The notes: a model not told the origin generated them from the sequence alone. A DNA stretch of 64,000 nt from Mobilibacterium timonense (GCF_900155555.1 NZ_FUHN01000007.1:468201-532200); one strand, 5' to 3'. Counted from the first letter of the stretch, positions 8,074 to 16,711 are shown. A program made the numbers and translations.

Positions 8074-9210
8074 CTACCGTTTCTTGAAATTTCTCTGGGA
8101 AAACAGCAGGTCCTGTTCGTTTCCGAACCTGTCAACCACCGCTCTCCTCCTGTCCCGGGCAACGACCACGTCGAACATACCATCGTCCCGATACTTTATA
8201 TATGAATACTCCGCCGGTGCAGTCATTGTCTTCGACGCCACGTCGTAGATCCCCATGCACTCGAATCCGACGTCTTCCCAGTATTCTATGTAAAAAAGAT
8301 ATTTATCCGTGTTGCCGTAAATGTCCACTCCGTAGATGCTCGGGCCGAAGATCGCGTTGTCGTCGTAGTCGATGACCCAGAAGTGGTTGTTCTGATCCAT
8401 CACCATGGCATATCCCACCTTGAGACAGTAGAGATCCCTGTACTGGCACGGGATGAGGAGCCTCCCGTCGGCGGCGCAGGCGCCCACAAGCAGCTGGCCG
8501 TCACCGCTCATGACCGACACCTGATACAGTTCCCTGGTGAAGTCGGCCAGGTGTATGTACCTGTACACCGGAGGGATCTTCACCTTGCCTGCCACGTCCA
8601 CCAGCCCTTCGTACATCTGGCCGTCCTGGAAGTTCCTGACTCTCTGCTTGTAGCTGTCCTGGGTCATGGGGATCTTCTCGGTGCTCATGACACCGTAAAC
8701 GCCGTCCCGCACATCCACCGTATCCACCGTAAAGACGAATCGCTTTTCTTTTTCGTTGTACGAGAGTCTGAGGGAGACCGCCTTTGTGGTCTCGTGCCTT
8801 TTCTTCCTGTGCTCCGAGTCCATCATCTTGTCGCCGAACAGGAAAATTATCGACCTGGAGGCATTTCTCCCACCCGGATAGATGGCCAGCAGAGACTTCC
8901 CGAATACCTGCCGGCACTGCTCTATGAAGTTCTCGTCTTTTCCAAAGCTGTCCTGGGAACTGTGGCGCAACTTGCACCGGTCCCCTCCTCCGAACCACAC
9001 AGCAAGACCTGTTTTTTCGAAGAACAGTGAACAGAAGCCCTGTTCGCTGTTCCCACGCACGGCGGTGAGCCACTCTCCTCTCAGCGCCTCGGAGAAGCTT
9101 CGCAGCAGATCCCCGAATTCGCTGGCAGAGCCCGGCTCACGGCCGAACCACTCTTCGTATGACACCCCGTCTATCGACCTTACAACATTCTTTGCCATAG
9201 CCATAGCCAT
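8074..9210 (-). CDS. Unknown protein with C-terminal WG-repeat-like segments
   Basis: 378 residues, no signal peptide or membrane segment seen. The N-terminal ~150 residues are unassigned. The C-terminal half holds units resembling WG repeats: GLVDVAGKVKIPPVYRYIH, then GACAADGRLLIPCQYRDL, then a weaker unit at MGIYDVASKTMTAPAEYSYI. Such repeats are often found in surface or interaction proteins, but the function here is unknown. The first of three ATGs in MAMAMAKN is best placed, with AAGGA 6 nt upstream. It has its own promoter and is separated from the TetR gene by a terminator, so it is probably not part of the sugar cluster. Confidence 0.7.
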   Translation of the reverse strand: MAMAMAKNVVRSIDGVSYEEWFGREPGSASEFGDLLRSFSEALRGEWLTAVRGNSEQGFCSLFFEKTGLAVWFGGGDRCKLRHSSQDSFGKDENFIEQCRQVFGKSLLAIYPGGRNASRSIIFLFGDKMMDSEHRKKRHETTKAVSLRLSYNEKEKRFVFTVDTVDVRDGVYGVMSTEKIPMTQDSYKQRVRNFQDGQMYEGLVDVAGKVKIPPVYRYIHLADFTRELYQVSVMSGDGQLLVGACAADGRLLIPCQYRDLYCLKVGYAMVMDQNNHFWVIDYDDNAIFGPSIYGVDIYGNTDKYLFYIEYWEDVGFECMGIYDVASKTMTAPAEYSYIKYRDDGMFDVVVARDRRRAVVDRFGNEQDLLFSQRNFKKR

Positions 9211-9262
9211 TACCGATCCTTACTACTTCTTCACAACAGCCTTTCGGCGCACACTTCTTAAT

Positions 9263-9292
9263 ATTATAAAGCCTTATGCCTTACCGTTGCAA
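9263..9292 (-). promoter_or_regulatory. Promoter of the WG-repeat-like gene
   Basis: Minus strand TTGCAA (9287-9292), 18-nt spacer, perfect TATAAT (9263-9268), about 50 nt before the ATG. Confidence 0.6.
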
Positions 9293-9293
9293 A

Positions 9294-9330
9294 AGAAAAA
9301 GACCGCCCGGGCGAAGATGTCCGGACAGTC
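9294..9330 (-). terminator. Terminator after the TetR gene
   Basis: Minus strand 10-bp stem with G-U pairs (GACTGTCCGG / CCGGGCGGTC) followed by a T-rich run. Ends the kinase-aldolase-aminotransferase-TetR transcript. Confidence 0.75.
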
Positions 9331-9354
9331 CGTGATTCAGCGATATTTTTACTT

Positions 9355-9996
9355 TTATGTTCTGTCTGAGTGCGGAGAAAACGCCGCGTTCAGAAAGCTG
9401 AGCAGCTGGTCCCGCATGAGTTCATCGTCTTCCAGCGCCTCATCGCCGCAGAATATTCTGAGCCTCTCCCTGTAATATGGACAGGAATACGAAAACTGCA
9501 GCGTTGTCATCAGGTCATCGAAGAAAAAGGAAAGATACCTAATGTCCTCGTCGCTCCTTATCTCTCCCCTGTCAGCGGCATCCTGGATCGTCTTCCTGTA
9601 CGTCTCGGAGCTCACAGACTCTATCCTGGCCGCAAGCCTTGCAGCCAGCCCGGGATCGGTGGAAGATGTGATCTGGTTGTACAGCCTGTTCACCTCCGGG
9701 TGTTCCCTGGAATAGACCTGAAGAGATCTGATGATCTTGTCAGCCCTCTCCAGCAGTGGCACATCTCCCTCAGACGCCTCATGCAGGGCCGCCTCCAGGT
9801 CGTCAACGGCCGTCTCAAGGCATGCCACAAAGAAATCTTCCTTCGTCCCGAAATAGTTGTATAAGGTGCCAACGCTGATCCCGGCCTTCCTGGCTATATC
9901 GTTGATGTTGGCATTTTCAAGGCCTTTCCGGGCGAATTCTTCGATACCGGTCTTCCTCAGCCTCTGAAGCTTTTCCTCTGAAACTCTCTTCTGCAT
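9355..9996 (-). CDS. TetR family transcriptional regulator
   Basis: 213 residues. The N-terminal DNA-binding region (about 8-55) has the TetR helix-turn-helix: GIEEFARKGLENANINDIA, then KAGISVGTLYNYFGTKEDFF. The C-terminal ligand domain is not assignable. It starts 15 bp after the FGGY kinase gene and is the last gene of the cluster, so it likely controls the cluster promoter near 14.3 kb (inference). The inducer is unknown. Confidence 0.9.
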   Translation of the reverse strand: MQKRVSEEKLQRLRKTGIEEFARKGLENANINDIARKAGISVGTLYNYFGTKEDFFVACLETAVDDLEAALHEASEGDVPLLERADKIIRSLQVYSREHPEVNRLYNQITSSTDPGLAARLAARIESVSSETYRKTIQDAADRGEIRSDEDIRYLSFFFDDLMTTLQFSYSCPYYRERLRIFCGDEALEDDELMRDQLLSFLNAAFSPHSDRT

Positions 9997-10011
9997 CTAT
10001 AAGGCCCCCGG

Positions 10012-11601
10012 TCAGCTGTTCATGGTCCTGAAGTTGTCCTTGTTCGACTCGTACAGCCTCTTGAAAACGCTGTAATTCCTGTCATATGCACCGGCCTTTT
10101 TCTCATCGGGATCAAAGGATGATCTTACTCTTATGAGGCCTTTTATCTGATCCAGATCATCGATGATCCCGAGGCCCACCGCAGCCACAGCCGCGGCCCC
10201 TATGGCTCCCACGTTCTGCGGATCCTCCACGATCTCGATCCTGCGCTTCGTGATGTCTGCCATCATCTGCCCCGTCACATCTGACAGGGCACCGCCTCCT
10301 ACGAAGCGGACGATATCGCTGACCTTCACTTTCTTTTCCTGGCACTCCAGCATCCACCGCTGGTGGTAGCATATGCCCTCCACTACGGAGCGGATCAGCT
10401 CCGTCTTTCCGGTCTCCAGCCTTATGTTGAAAAACATCCCGGCCGCTCCCGGGTCTTCGAACGGGCACCTGTTGCCGTGTAGCCACGGCGTAAAGATTGT
10501 GCCCCCGGCCCCGGGCTCAGCCTTCTCGACCGTCTCCATGAGGTAGTCGTAGAGGCTGGAATACTTCTTCTCGAAGCCGCAGGTTATGTCCTTCTTCTCC
10601 AGGAAAATGCCGATCTCGTCCAGAGCCAGGTGATTTTTCACCCACTCCAGGCACTTACCGGCAGTCTCCATCTCGGCGAAGTAGTTGAACCTGCCCTGCT
10701 GCGCCCCGACTATGGAGGCGATCATGTGGGACACGTCCAGTATCTGGCTGTCCACCACCGTGGACACCCATCCCGAGGTTCCGATGTAGATGTGGGTCTC
10801 TCCCGGCCTGATGGCACCTGAGCCTATGGCGGTGAGAGGTGCATCCCCTCCTCCGCCGAAGACCTTCGTGCCGCAGGCAAGGCCCAGCTCTTCCGCCGGT
10901 CCTTCTCTGAGCGTGCCGGCTAGATCGCTCGACCCGATTATTTCAGGCAGGTGATCCATGTTGACCCCGTACAGGTCGCAGAGTTCCCTGCTCCAGCCCT
11001 CTCGCCCCGGCCTCGTGTCGTAAAGCATCGTGGCGAAGGCCGAATCCCTGGTCATGATGAAGTTCCCCGTGCACCTGGCGATGAGATATTCTTTCACGTC
11101 GAGCCACTTGTAAGCCCTGGTGAAATTATCCGGCTCGTTTCTCTCGATCCACTTGTACTTCCAAACCGGATCCTTCGCACTCAGAGAAGCCGCCTTGCAG
11201 ATCCTCAGGCTCTTCAGGAGCTTGAAGACATTCGCTCCCTCTACCTTGATACCGCGGCCGAAGCAGGCCTTCAGTTCATCTTCTCCTCTCTGATCCATGT
11301 AGCTCATAGGCCTGTGTACGGGAACTCCATCCCTGTCAACCAGGACCAGACCCTGCATCTGAGAACAGAAGGAGATACCGCTGACCTCCGCAGGATCGGC
11401 ACCGCTCTTTTCCATCACCTCTCTGGTGGCACTGCACATGGCGCTCCACCACTCTTCGGCGTCCTGCTCCACTCCCCCGTTTTCAAGGGTGTACAGCCCG
11501 TACCCCCTGGTGGAGCTCGCCATGAGCCTTATCCCCTCTTCGACAGAGAACAGGCACGTCTTCACTCCCGTGGTCCCAACATCGTACGCCAGAATATACA
11601 T
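10012..11601 (-). CDS. FGGY-family carbohydrate kinase (xylulokinase-like)
   Basis: ATP-dependent sugar kinase of 529 residues. The N-terminal ATPase/sugar domain starts YILAYDVGTTGVKTCLF, with the phosphate-1 loop DVGTTG. Substrate-side residues follow in GISFCSQMQGLVLVDRDG and MSYMDQRGEDE. The C-terminal domain has YIGTSGW, GGGGDAPLTAIGSGA and the adenosine loop FVGGGALSDVTGQMMADIT. Length fits FGGY kinases, but the exact sugar cannot be told: xylulose, ribulose, erythritol-type and AI-2 kinases share this frame. The class II aldolase beside it suggests its phosphorylated product is cleaved or epimerised there. Confidence 0.88.
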   Translation of the reverse strand: MYILAYDVGTTGVKTCLFSVEEGIRLMASSTRGYGLYTLENGGVEQDAEEWWSAMCSATREVMEKSGADPAEVSGISFCSQMQGLVLVDRDGVPVHRPMSYMDQRGEDELKACFGRGIKVEGANVFKLLKSLRICKAASLSAKDPVWKYKWIERNEPDNFTRAYKWLDVKEYLIARCTGNFIMTRDSAFATMLYDTRPGREGWSRELCDLYGVNMDHLPEIIGSSDLAGTLREGPAEELGLACGTKVFGGGGDAPLTAIGSGAIRPGETHIYIGTSGWVSTVVDSQILDVSHMIASIVGAQQGRFNYFAEMETAGKCLEWVKNHLALDEIGIFLEKKDITCGFEKKYSSLYDYLMETVEKAEPGAGGTIFTPWLHGNRCPFEDPGAAGMFFNIRLETGKTELIRSVVEGICYHQRWMLECQEKKVKVSDIVRFVGGGALSDVTGQMMADITKRRIEIVEDPQNVGAIGAAAVAAVGLGIIDDLDQIKGLIRVRSSFDPDEKKAGAYDRNYSVFKRLYESNKDNFRTMNS

Positions 11602-11617
11602 TTCCCCTCAACGCCTT

Positions 11618-12742
11618 TCACTTCTTTCTGAGCTTTGAATACTTAGTCACGTAGACCGTCCTCTCGGCTAGCGCAGCCTGAGGCTTCACCGGTTTGACCC
11701 CGCCGAAACTCTCAGCCAGATGCGCGGCGGCACACCCCTTTTCCATTACGGTGGCAAGAGCCTCCGCCTCGTCCTGGTCGGCCCCGCGGCAAATGGCACC
11801 GCGACCCTTCACCAGGACCGCATCACGTCGCCTTATGGCATCCTTTAGCTCGGAAACCTTTCCTGTCGGGAGTACGCATTTGATGGAAGTTCCGCCGATC
11901 TGAGCCAGATCGTCGATATAGGATCCCATTTCCTTCCCCAGACGGCTCATCTTGACGGTGTAAGGCTTTCTGGAGACAACGACGCACTTCTTATCGTCGG
12001 TCATGATCCTCCTCGCCCATCTCGGTGTGGACGGATCTCCCAGGAAATACACCTTGTCGTCCTCCACCTGCTGAGCGGCCACGTCTCCCAGGCAGTACTG
12101 GGAATAGACCTCCTCCGAGACATCCTCCAGGAGCTTCGTGCACCTGAAGGCCGACTCCACGTCTTCTCCCAGGCATACCGCGCCGTGGTTCTTCATGAGG
12201 AGCGCCTTTGCATCGGGGTTCTGGGAAAAGGCGGCTCTCACCTTTTCCGCCAGCTTCTCTGTGGAGGACATGGCGTACTCCGCGCAGGGAACGGTGTCCC
12301 CCATGACCGCCGCTGCCTCCTGGCTGACATCGCCAGTGTTTTCCACGTCGAGGCCCAGCACGCTTACAGCAGAAGCGTAGAACTGGTGTGTGTGGACTAT
12401 CACGTTCACCTCCGGACGGTCCAGATATATGTAGCTGTGAAGGAATTTCTCGCTGGACGGCTTGATGTCTCCGAACCACGTGCCGTCTGCGGCATTCACC
12501 ACAACGATCTGGTCAGGAGTAAGCGTGCCGTAATCCCTGCCGCTCGGGGTGATGGCGAAGAGGTCGTCGGATATCCTGACGCTCACGTTCCCCCAGGTCC
12601 TGGCCACCAGGCCCTGGTCCACCAGCATCCTGCAGGCCTTCAGCACCTGTTCTCTGGCGTCGTCCACCCTGCTGGGTATGACGTCGTGATCGAGCAGCTC
12701 AATGCCGCCGTTAAAATCCAGTCTCGTAAAATCTGATCCCAT
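11618..12742 (-). CDS. Class II aldolase/adducin family protein with a second, degenerate domain
   Basis: 374 residues. Residues 27-230 form a complete class II aldolase/epimerase domain: GLVARTWGNVSVR, PSGRDYGTLTPDQIVVV, Glu98 in PSSEK, zinc histidines His117 and His119 in IVHTHQF, and His186 in KNHGAV. Residues ~262-360 look like a second, shortened copy (GSYIDDLAQIGGTSIKCV, KGRGAICRGADQDEAEAL) without the zinc histidines. Likely reaction: retro-aldol cleavage or epimerisation of the phosphate made by the neighbouring kinase. The start is unambiguous and the gene lies between kinase and aminotransferase with 15-16 bp gaps. Confidence 0.82.
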   Translation of the reverse strand: MGSDFTRLDFNGGIELLDHDVIPSRVDDAREQVLKACRMLVDQGLVARTWGNVSVRISDDLFAITPSGRDYGTLTPDQIVVVNAADGTWFGDIKPSSEKFLHSYIYLDRPEVNVIVHTHQFYASAVSVLGLDVENTGDVSQEAAAVMGDTVPCAEYAMSSTEKLAEKVRAAFSQNPDAKALLMKNHGAVCLGEDVESAFRCTKLLEDVSEEVYSQYCLGDVAAQQVEDDKVYFLGDPSTPRWARRIMTDDKKCVVVSRKPYTVKMSRLGKEMGSYIDDLAQIGGTSIKCVLPTGKVSELKDAIRRRDAVLVKGRGAICRGADQDEAEALATVMEKGCAAAHLAESFGGVKPVKPQAALAERTVYVTKYSKLRKK

Positions 12743-12757
12743 AATATCCGCCTCCGT

Positions 12758-14236
12758 CTACAGCTTTCCGCATTTTGAAAGGACTCTGTCGAATCTGGCG
12801 ATAACGTCGTCGATCATCTCTTCGTCGTACGCAGCGCTGGTGTACAGTCTCGTGCCTGCCAGCGTTATGATGCCCTCTGCCATGTAGGCCGCACCCATGT
12901 GCTCCATCTCCTTCTGGCGCGCGCCGGTCTCCTTGAGGACCTTAGGCAGCGTCCACGGCTTGCTCCAGTCGATGAAGTAGTGCATGGTCCCGGCGTTGTC
13001 CAGGTGGCATACGGAACCCTGATTGAAGCAGACGAACGGCAGGTGATACTTTTCGATGGACTTATTTATCCCGGCTACCAGCCTGTCGGCCATCCTTCCT
13101 GCCTGCTCGATCGCGTGAGTCCTCTCTATCTCGCAGATCGTATAATATCCGGCCACGCAGGAGATAGGAGTCGCCGCCATGGTGCCTCCGCAGAGGGCCT
13201 TCTTGACCTTCTTTCCGGAGGAATCCAGCCCTGCTCCCATGTGGGCCATCACGTCTCTTCTTCCGCCTATGCCGCCGGCGCCCGGATAACCTCCTGCGAT
13301 AACTTTTCCAAATACCGTGAGGTCAGGATTGATGCCGTAATATCCCTGCGCCCCGCTGAGGCCGATCCTGAAGCCGGAGACCACCTCGTCTGCGATGAGG
13401 AGCGCCCCGTACTTGTGGGCCAGGTACTCGCATCCCTTGACGAAGTCCTTGGTGACAGGCCTCGTTCCGCTCTCTGGCCCGATAGGCTCTATGTACACCG
13501 CGGCAGTGCCGCCATCCAGCTTGTTCTTCTTGAGCTTACGCTCCAGATCCTCAAGATCTCCCGGGAAGAACTCGTCCGTGTGCCTGAAGATGTAATTAGG
13601 GATGCCCCTCGACTGGAGTCCCTTTGTTCCTGGTATCCTGATCCCGTAGGCAAGCTGATCGGACCATCCGTGGTAGGCGCCTCCCATCTTGAGGATGTTC
13701 TTCTTACCAGTGTAGAGTCTCGCGATCCTGGCGGCCACCATGTCCGCCTCGGTACCGGACCCTAGCATCCTGAACATGTCCACCGACGGCACCAGGTCGC
13801 TGATCTTCTTCGCCAGCTTGTACTCGTACTCGTGGAAAAGTCCAGTGGAAGGTCCGCAGGTGTTCAGGAGCTCGATGACCTTCTCCCTGACCTCCACCGG
13901 GTTGCTTCCCAGCACTGTCGGTCCCCCCGCCTGCAGCAGGTCGTAGTACTCGTTTCCGTCGATGTCGTACAGCTTCGCTCCGGAAGCCTTCGTGATCACT
14001 ATCGGGAAAGGATAGTTGAACGCCAGGTTGTGCTGAACGCCTCCCGGGATGATGGTCTTCGCCTCGTCGATCATCTCCTTCGACTTAAGACACTTCTTGT
14101 TGAAATACTCTTCTTCGTACTCTGCCAGGTATTCCGGCCTTATGGAGTAGATGGGGCCGTCCCTCAGGGCGTCCAGCTTGCTGATGACCTCTTCCACATC
14201 CAGATATTCATCGATCGCAAAACCGTTATAGGCCAT
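12758..14236 (-). CDS. Class III aminotransferase, glutamate-1-semialdehyde aminomutase-like
   Basis: PLP enzyme, 492 residues from the ATG with GGAGG 7 nt upstream; the frame is open further but has no ribosome site. It shows the class III features GSGTEADMVAARIAR, Asp283 in LIADEVVSGFR, and the PLP lysine Lys311 in LTVFGKVIAGGYPGAGG. It resembles HemL but has a ~55-residue N-terminal extension, and no heme genes are nearby. First gene of the cluster with aldolase, FGGY kinase and TetR, so it more likely aminates or deaminates an aldehyde or keto-sugar in a catabolic route. The substrate is unknown. Confidence 0.86.
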   Translation of the reverse strand: MAYNGFAIDEYLDVEEVISKLDALRDGPIYSIRPEYLAEYEEEYFNKKCLKSKEMIDEAKTIIPGGVQHNLAFNYPFPIVITKASGAKLYDIDGNEYYDLLQAGGPTVLGSNPVEVREKVIELLNTCGPSTGLFHEYEYKLAKKISDLVPSVDMFRMLGSGTEADMVAARIARLYTGKKNILKMGGAYHGWSDQLAYGIRIPGTKGLQSRGIPNYIFRHTDEFFPGDLEDLERKLKKNKLDGGTAAVYIEPIGPESGTRPVTKDFVKGCEYLAHKYGALLIADEVVSGFRIGLSGAQGYYGINPDLTVFGKVIAGGYPGAGGIGGRRDVMAHMGAGLDSSGKKVKKALCGGTMAATPISCVAGYYTICEIERTHAIEQAGRMADRLVAGINKSIEKYHLPFVCFNQGSVCHLDNAGTMHYFIDWSKPWTLPKVLKETGARQKEMEHMGAAYMAEGIITLAGTRLYTSAAYDEEMIDDVIARFDRVLSKCGKL

Positions 14237-14306
14237 GTCATTCCTCCTTAAATATTCTATTTCAGATTCGGATGAGCCAAAATGAGCAGTCACTCAATTT
14301 AAATCA

Positions 14307-14335
14307 ATACTATTCGCCCGGTGGTGTAAAGTCAA
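14307..14335 (-). promoter_or_regulatory. Promoter of the aminotransferase-aldolase-kinase-TetR cluster
   Basis: Minus strand TTGACT (14330-14335), 17-nt spacer, TAGTAT (14307-14312), about 70 nt before the aminotransferase ATG. Just downstream lies an imperfect dyad around 14284-14297 (TGAG...CTCA), a weak candidate TetR site. Confidence 0.7.
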
Positions 14336-14415
14336 TGAGTTAAACGCTATAAACCTTATGAATACAAAGTTTCACGGAATTTCGATCTTTCTGTAACGGA
14401 TCTGTTCCGCCGGTG

Positions 14416-14462
14416 TTGACTGTTGCGCATATTGATATATAATTGTCATAGACCGCGGTCTA
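14416..14462 (+). promoter_or_regulatory. Xaa-Pro peptidase promoter with a palindrome at the start site
   Basis: Plus strand TTGACT (14416-14421), 16-nt spacer, TATAAT (14438-14443). A perfect 14-bp palindrome TAGACCGCGGTCTA occupies 14449-14462, where transcription should start, which is a typical repressor position. The ATG is 83 bp further on. Confidence 0.7.
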
Positions 14463-14545
14463 AAAGATGGTCTGTATTTTCTTTGACCTGCCACCGTAAT
14501 AACTGGAACAGGGATTGGTTTGTTGTTTGCAAAGGAGGAATTGCA

Positions 14546-15634
14546 ATGGCTATTAAACCGAATGAAGAGAAAGTGCTGAAGTACATGGAGCAGCAGGGCT
14601 ACGATGCTTTTCTGATCTCCAACCCTACGAACGTCCGCTACGTCACGAACTTCACCGCCAGCGACGGGGCACAGCACCTGCTTTTCACAAAAGAGGGGAA
14701 GATATACTTTATCACCGACCTCAGATACTCAGAGGATGCGGCGATCGAGTGTCCTGAGTGCGAAGTATTCATCTGGAGGCTCCCCGGCAAGACAGTCAGC
14801 GATGCAGTTCAGCACCTGCTCTCTGAAAACGGATGCAAGAACGTTGCCTTCGAAGCTGACGCCTTCACTTATGACTCATACATGGTCATGGACAGCACGG
14901 TCAAGGTGGAAAAGATCCCTACTCAGGGCGTCATTGCAGACATGAGAATGATAAAGACTCCGCAGGAGATCGCATACCAGAGAGCCGCATGCCAGATCAG
15001 CTGCAGAGCACTGGAGAGGCTTCTCGAGGACATCCGCGTCGGCATTACCGAAAAGGAGCTGGCTGCCATGCTGTCCCTTTACATGGTACAGGAAGGCGCC
15101 GACACCATGCCTTACGGAAACATCCTCATCTCCGGAGCCAGAACGTCCCTGCTCCACGGAGTTCCGAGCGAAAAGGCAGTCCAGTACGGCGATTTCGTCC
15201 TCATGGACTTCGGATGCCAGGTCAACGGCTACATGTCAGACATGACCCGTACTGTAGTTGTAGGTCAGGCCACCGAGGAGCAGCGGACGGTATACGGGCT
15301 CGTGCAGCAGATGTTTGACGCCTGCAACAAGATCACAAAGGCCGGAACGCTGGGCAAGGACATCTATCTCGAGTCCCTGAAGCCTCTGGAAGGCACTCCT
15401 TACAAGGGATATGAGTACAACAACATCGGTCACGGCATCGGCCTCTTCGTACACGAGGGACCTTTCGACAGCATCACCGACGAGACACCTTTCCCTGTGA
15501 ACAACGTCCGCACCATAGAGCCTGGTCTTTACATCCCTGGCTGGGGCGGTGTGAGGATCGAGGATCAGATCCTGATCACCGAGGACGGCTTCGAGAACAT
15601 GACAGACTTCACTCACGACCTGATCGAGCTGTAG
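14546..15634 (+). CDS. Xaa-Pro aminopeptidase / M24 family metallopeptidase
   Basis: Cytoplasmic pita-bread metallopeptidase that removes N-terminal residues before proline. 362 residues from the ATG preceded by AAAGGAGG; upstream in-frame codons are leader. Residues 1-130 are the creatinase-like N-domain (NPTNVRYVTNFTASDG). Metal ligands of the catalytic domain are visible in VLMDFGCQVNGYMSDMTRT (two Asp), GHGIGLFVHEGP (His), TIEPGLYIPG and RIEDQILIT (two Glu). Length and motifs match PepQ/PepP-type enzymes of Firmicutes. Monocistronic, facing away from the aminotransferase cluster. Confidence 0.92.
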   Translation: MAIKPNEEKVLKYMEQQGYDAFLISNPTNVRYVTNFTASDGAQHLLFTKEGKIYFITDLRYSEDAAIECPECEVFIWRLPGKTVSDAVQHLLSENGCKNVAFEADAFTYDSYMVMDSTVKVEKIPTQGVIADMRMIKTPQEIAYQRAACQISCRALERLLEDIRVGITEKELAAMLSLYMVQEGADTMPYGNILISGARTSLLHGVPSEKAVQYGDFVLMDFGCQVNGYMSDMTRTVVVGQATEEQRTVYGLVQQMFDACNKITKAGTLGKDIYLESLKPLEGTPYKGYEYNNIGHGIGLFVHEGPFDSITDETPFPVNNVRTIEPGLYIPGWGGVRIEDQILITEDGFENMTDFTHDLIEL

Positions 15635-15681
15635 GTTTTTCCGGAAAAAAGAGAACGCCGGCTGAGCCGCGGCTGGCGGGG

Positions 15682-15740
15682 CAATAAAAACGAGCAGCAG
15701 TTCTCCACCAGATGGAGATGACTGCTGCTCTCTTTTATTG
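15682..15740. terminator. Bidirectional terminator between the peptidase gene and cysE
   Basis: Long hairpin: 10-bp outer arms GAGCAGCAGT / ACTGCTGCTC and inner TCTCCA / TGGAGA. The plus side ends in TCTTTTATT and the minus side in GTTTTTATT, so it can end both convergent transcripts. Confidence 0.85.
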
Positions 15741-15828
15741 CATCGTTATTATATGTCCTTTGCGCGCTTTTCCACCCGCAAGGCTATAGTGATACCGCAC
15801 CACCGCCATGCCCCGTTGAAAAAACTTC

Positions 15829-16599
15829 CTACTCGGCCTTCCGGTCCGTGAGCCACGCAGGCTTTCCCTTTTCCTCTTCTTCGGGCTTGTTCACCAGGCA
15901 GTTGCTGCACTCCTCGTGGAGCTTCTGGCCTTTGAGGGGACATTCTCCTCCGTTCCTGTCCTTCTTCTCCACGATCTTGTTGGTCACGGCACACCTCTCA
16001 TAGGTGCGGTTCCCTGCGTGCTCCTGTATCTTCTTGATGTTCCCGTGTTCGTCGTAGGATATTATGCTGTCCCCTGTGCGCCTCTTCACTATCCGTGCAG
16101 GAGCTCCGACAACGGTGGTATCCGCAGGTACATCCTTGAGAACAAAGCTCTCGGCTCCCACGACCGCGTTATCGCCTATGGTGATCGGACCGAGGACCGT
16201 CGCCCCGGCGCAGATCGTCACGTTGTTTCCCACTGTAGGGTGCCTCTTGCCGCTCTCCTTGCCAGTGCCGCCAAGAGTAACTCCGTGATACATGCTCACG
16301 TTGTCTCCGATCTCCGCAGTTTCTCCGATCACGACCCCGTGACCATGATCGATGAAAAATCCTTTTCCAATGGTGGCACCAGGATGGATCTCGATCCCAG
16401 TCTTCCTTGCAGCCCTCTGGGAGATGAACCTGGCCCAGAAGAAATGCCCCTTCAGATAGAGCTTATGAGCCCTCCTGTAGGATCTGAGGGCCTGAAAATA
16501 AGGATACAAAAGGACCTCGGCCTTTGAATGGATGGCCGGATCACGCTCCTTGATGACCTCGTAGTTCTCGTTCAAGTCTTTAAAAAATCCCATATACAT
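15829..16599 (-). CDS. cysE: Serine O-acetyltransferase with cysteine-rich C-terminal extension
   Basis: Makes O-acetylserine from serine and acetyl-CoA, the precursor of cysteine. About 256 residues: an N-terminal helical part, then the left-handed beta-helix with hexapeptides ([54 protein letters not shown]). His in FIDHGHG and in YHGVTLG are the catalytic positions. The usual enzyme ends near residue 190. Here ~60 more residues follow with Cys203, Cys220, Cys231 and Cys234, then an acidic tail. The extension may bind metal or sense redox state (inference). Start: ATG at 16599 or 16593 with a weak ribosome site. Confidence 0.92.
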   Translation of the reverse strand: MYMGFFKDLNENYEVIKERDPAIHSKAEVLLYPYFQALRSYRRAHKLYLKGHFFWARFISQRAARKTGIEIHPGATIGKGFFIDHGHGVVIGETAEIGDNVSMYHGVTLGGTGKESGKRHPTVGNNVTICAGATVLGPITIGDNAVVGAESFVLKDVPADTTVVGAPARIVKRRTGDSIISYDEHGNIKKIQEHAGNRTYERCAVTNKIVEKKDRNGGECPLKGQKLHEECSNCLVNKPEEEEKGKPAWLTDRKAE

Positions 16600-16649
16600 C
16601 ACTCTTTTTCTTATTGCTTCAATGGTCGCGCGCCCCGCCCCGGGCGTCC

Positions 16650-16711
16650 TAATTCCCTTAAATCCCCTAGGAATTAAGATGATTATATTCTCTGATTTCT
16701 CGTTTTGTCAA
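16650..16711 (-). promoter_or_regulatory. cysE promoter with Rrf2-type operator
   Basis: Minus strand TTGACA (16706-16711), 18-nt spacer, perfect TATAAT (16682-16687). Directly downstream, across the expected start site, TAATTCC (16650-16656) and GGAATTA (16670-16676) form an inverted repeat with 13 nt between CC and GG, as at iscS. Confidence 0.75.

Noticed and set aside
8383..9030. Plus-strand frame opposite the WG-repeat-like gene
   Set aside because: No ribosome site or family motif; the minus-strand gene has a promoter, a ribosome site and repeat units.
12185..12736. Plus-strand frame opposite the aldolase gene
   Set aside because: Antisense shadow of a gene with intact zinc-site motifs; no start signal.
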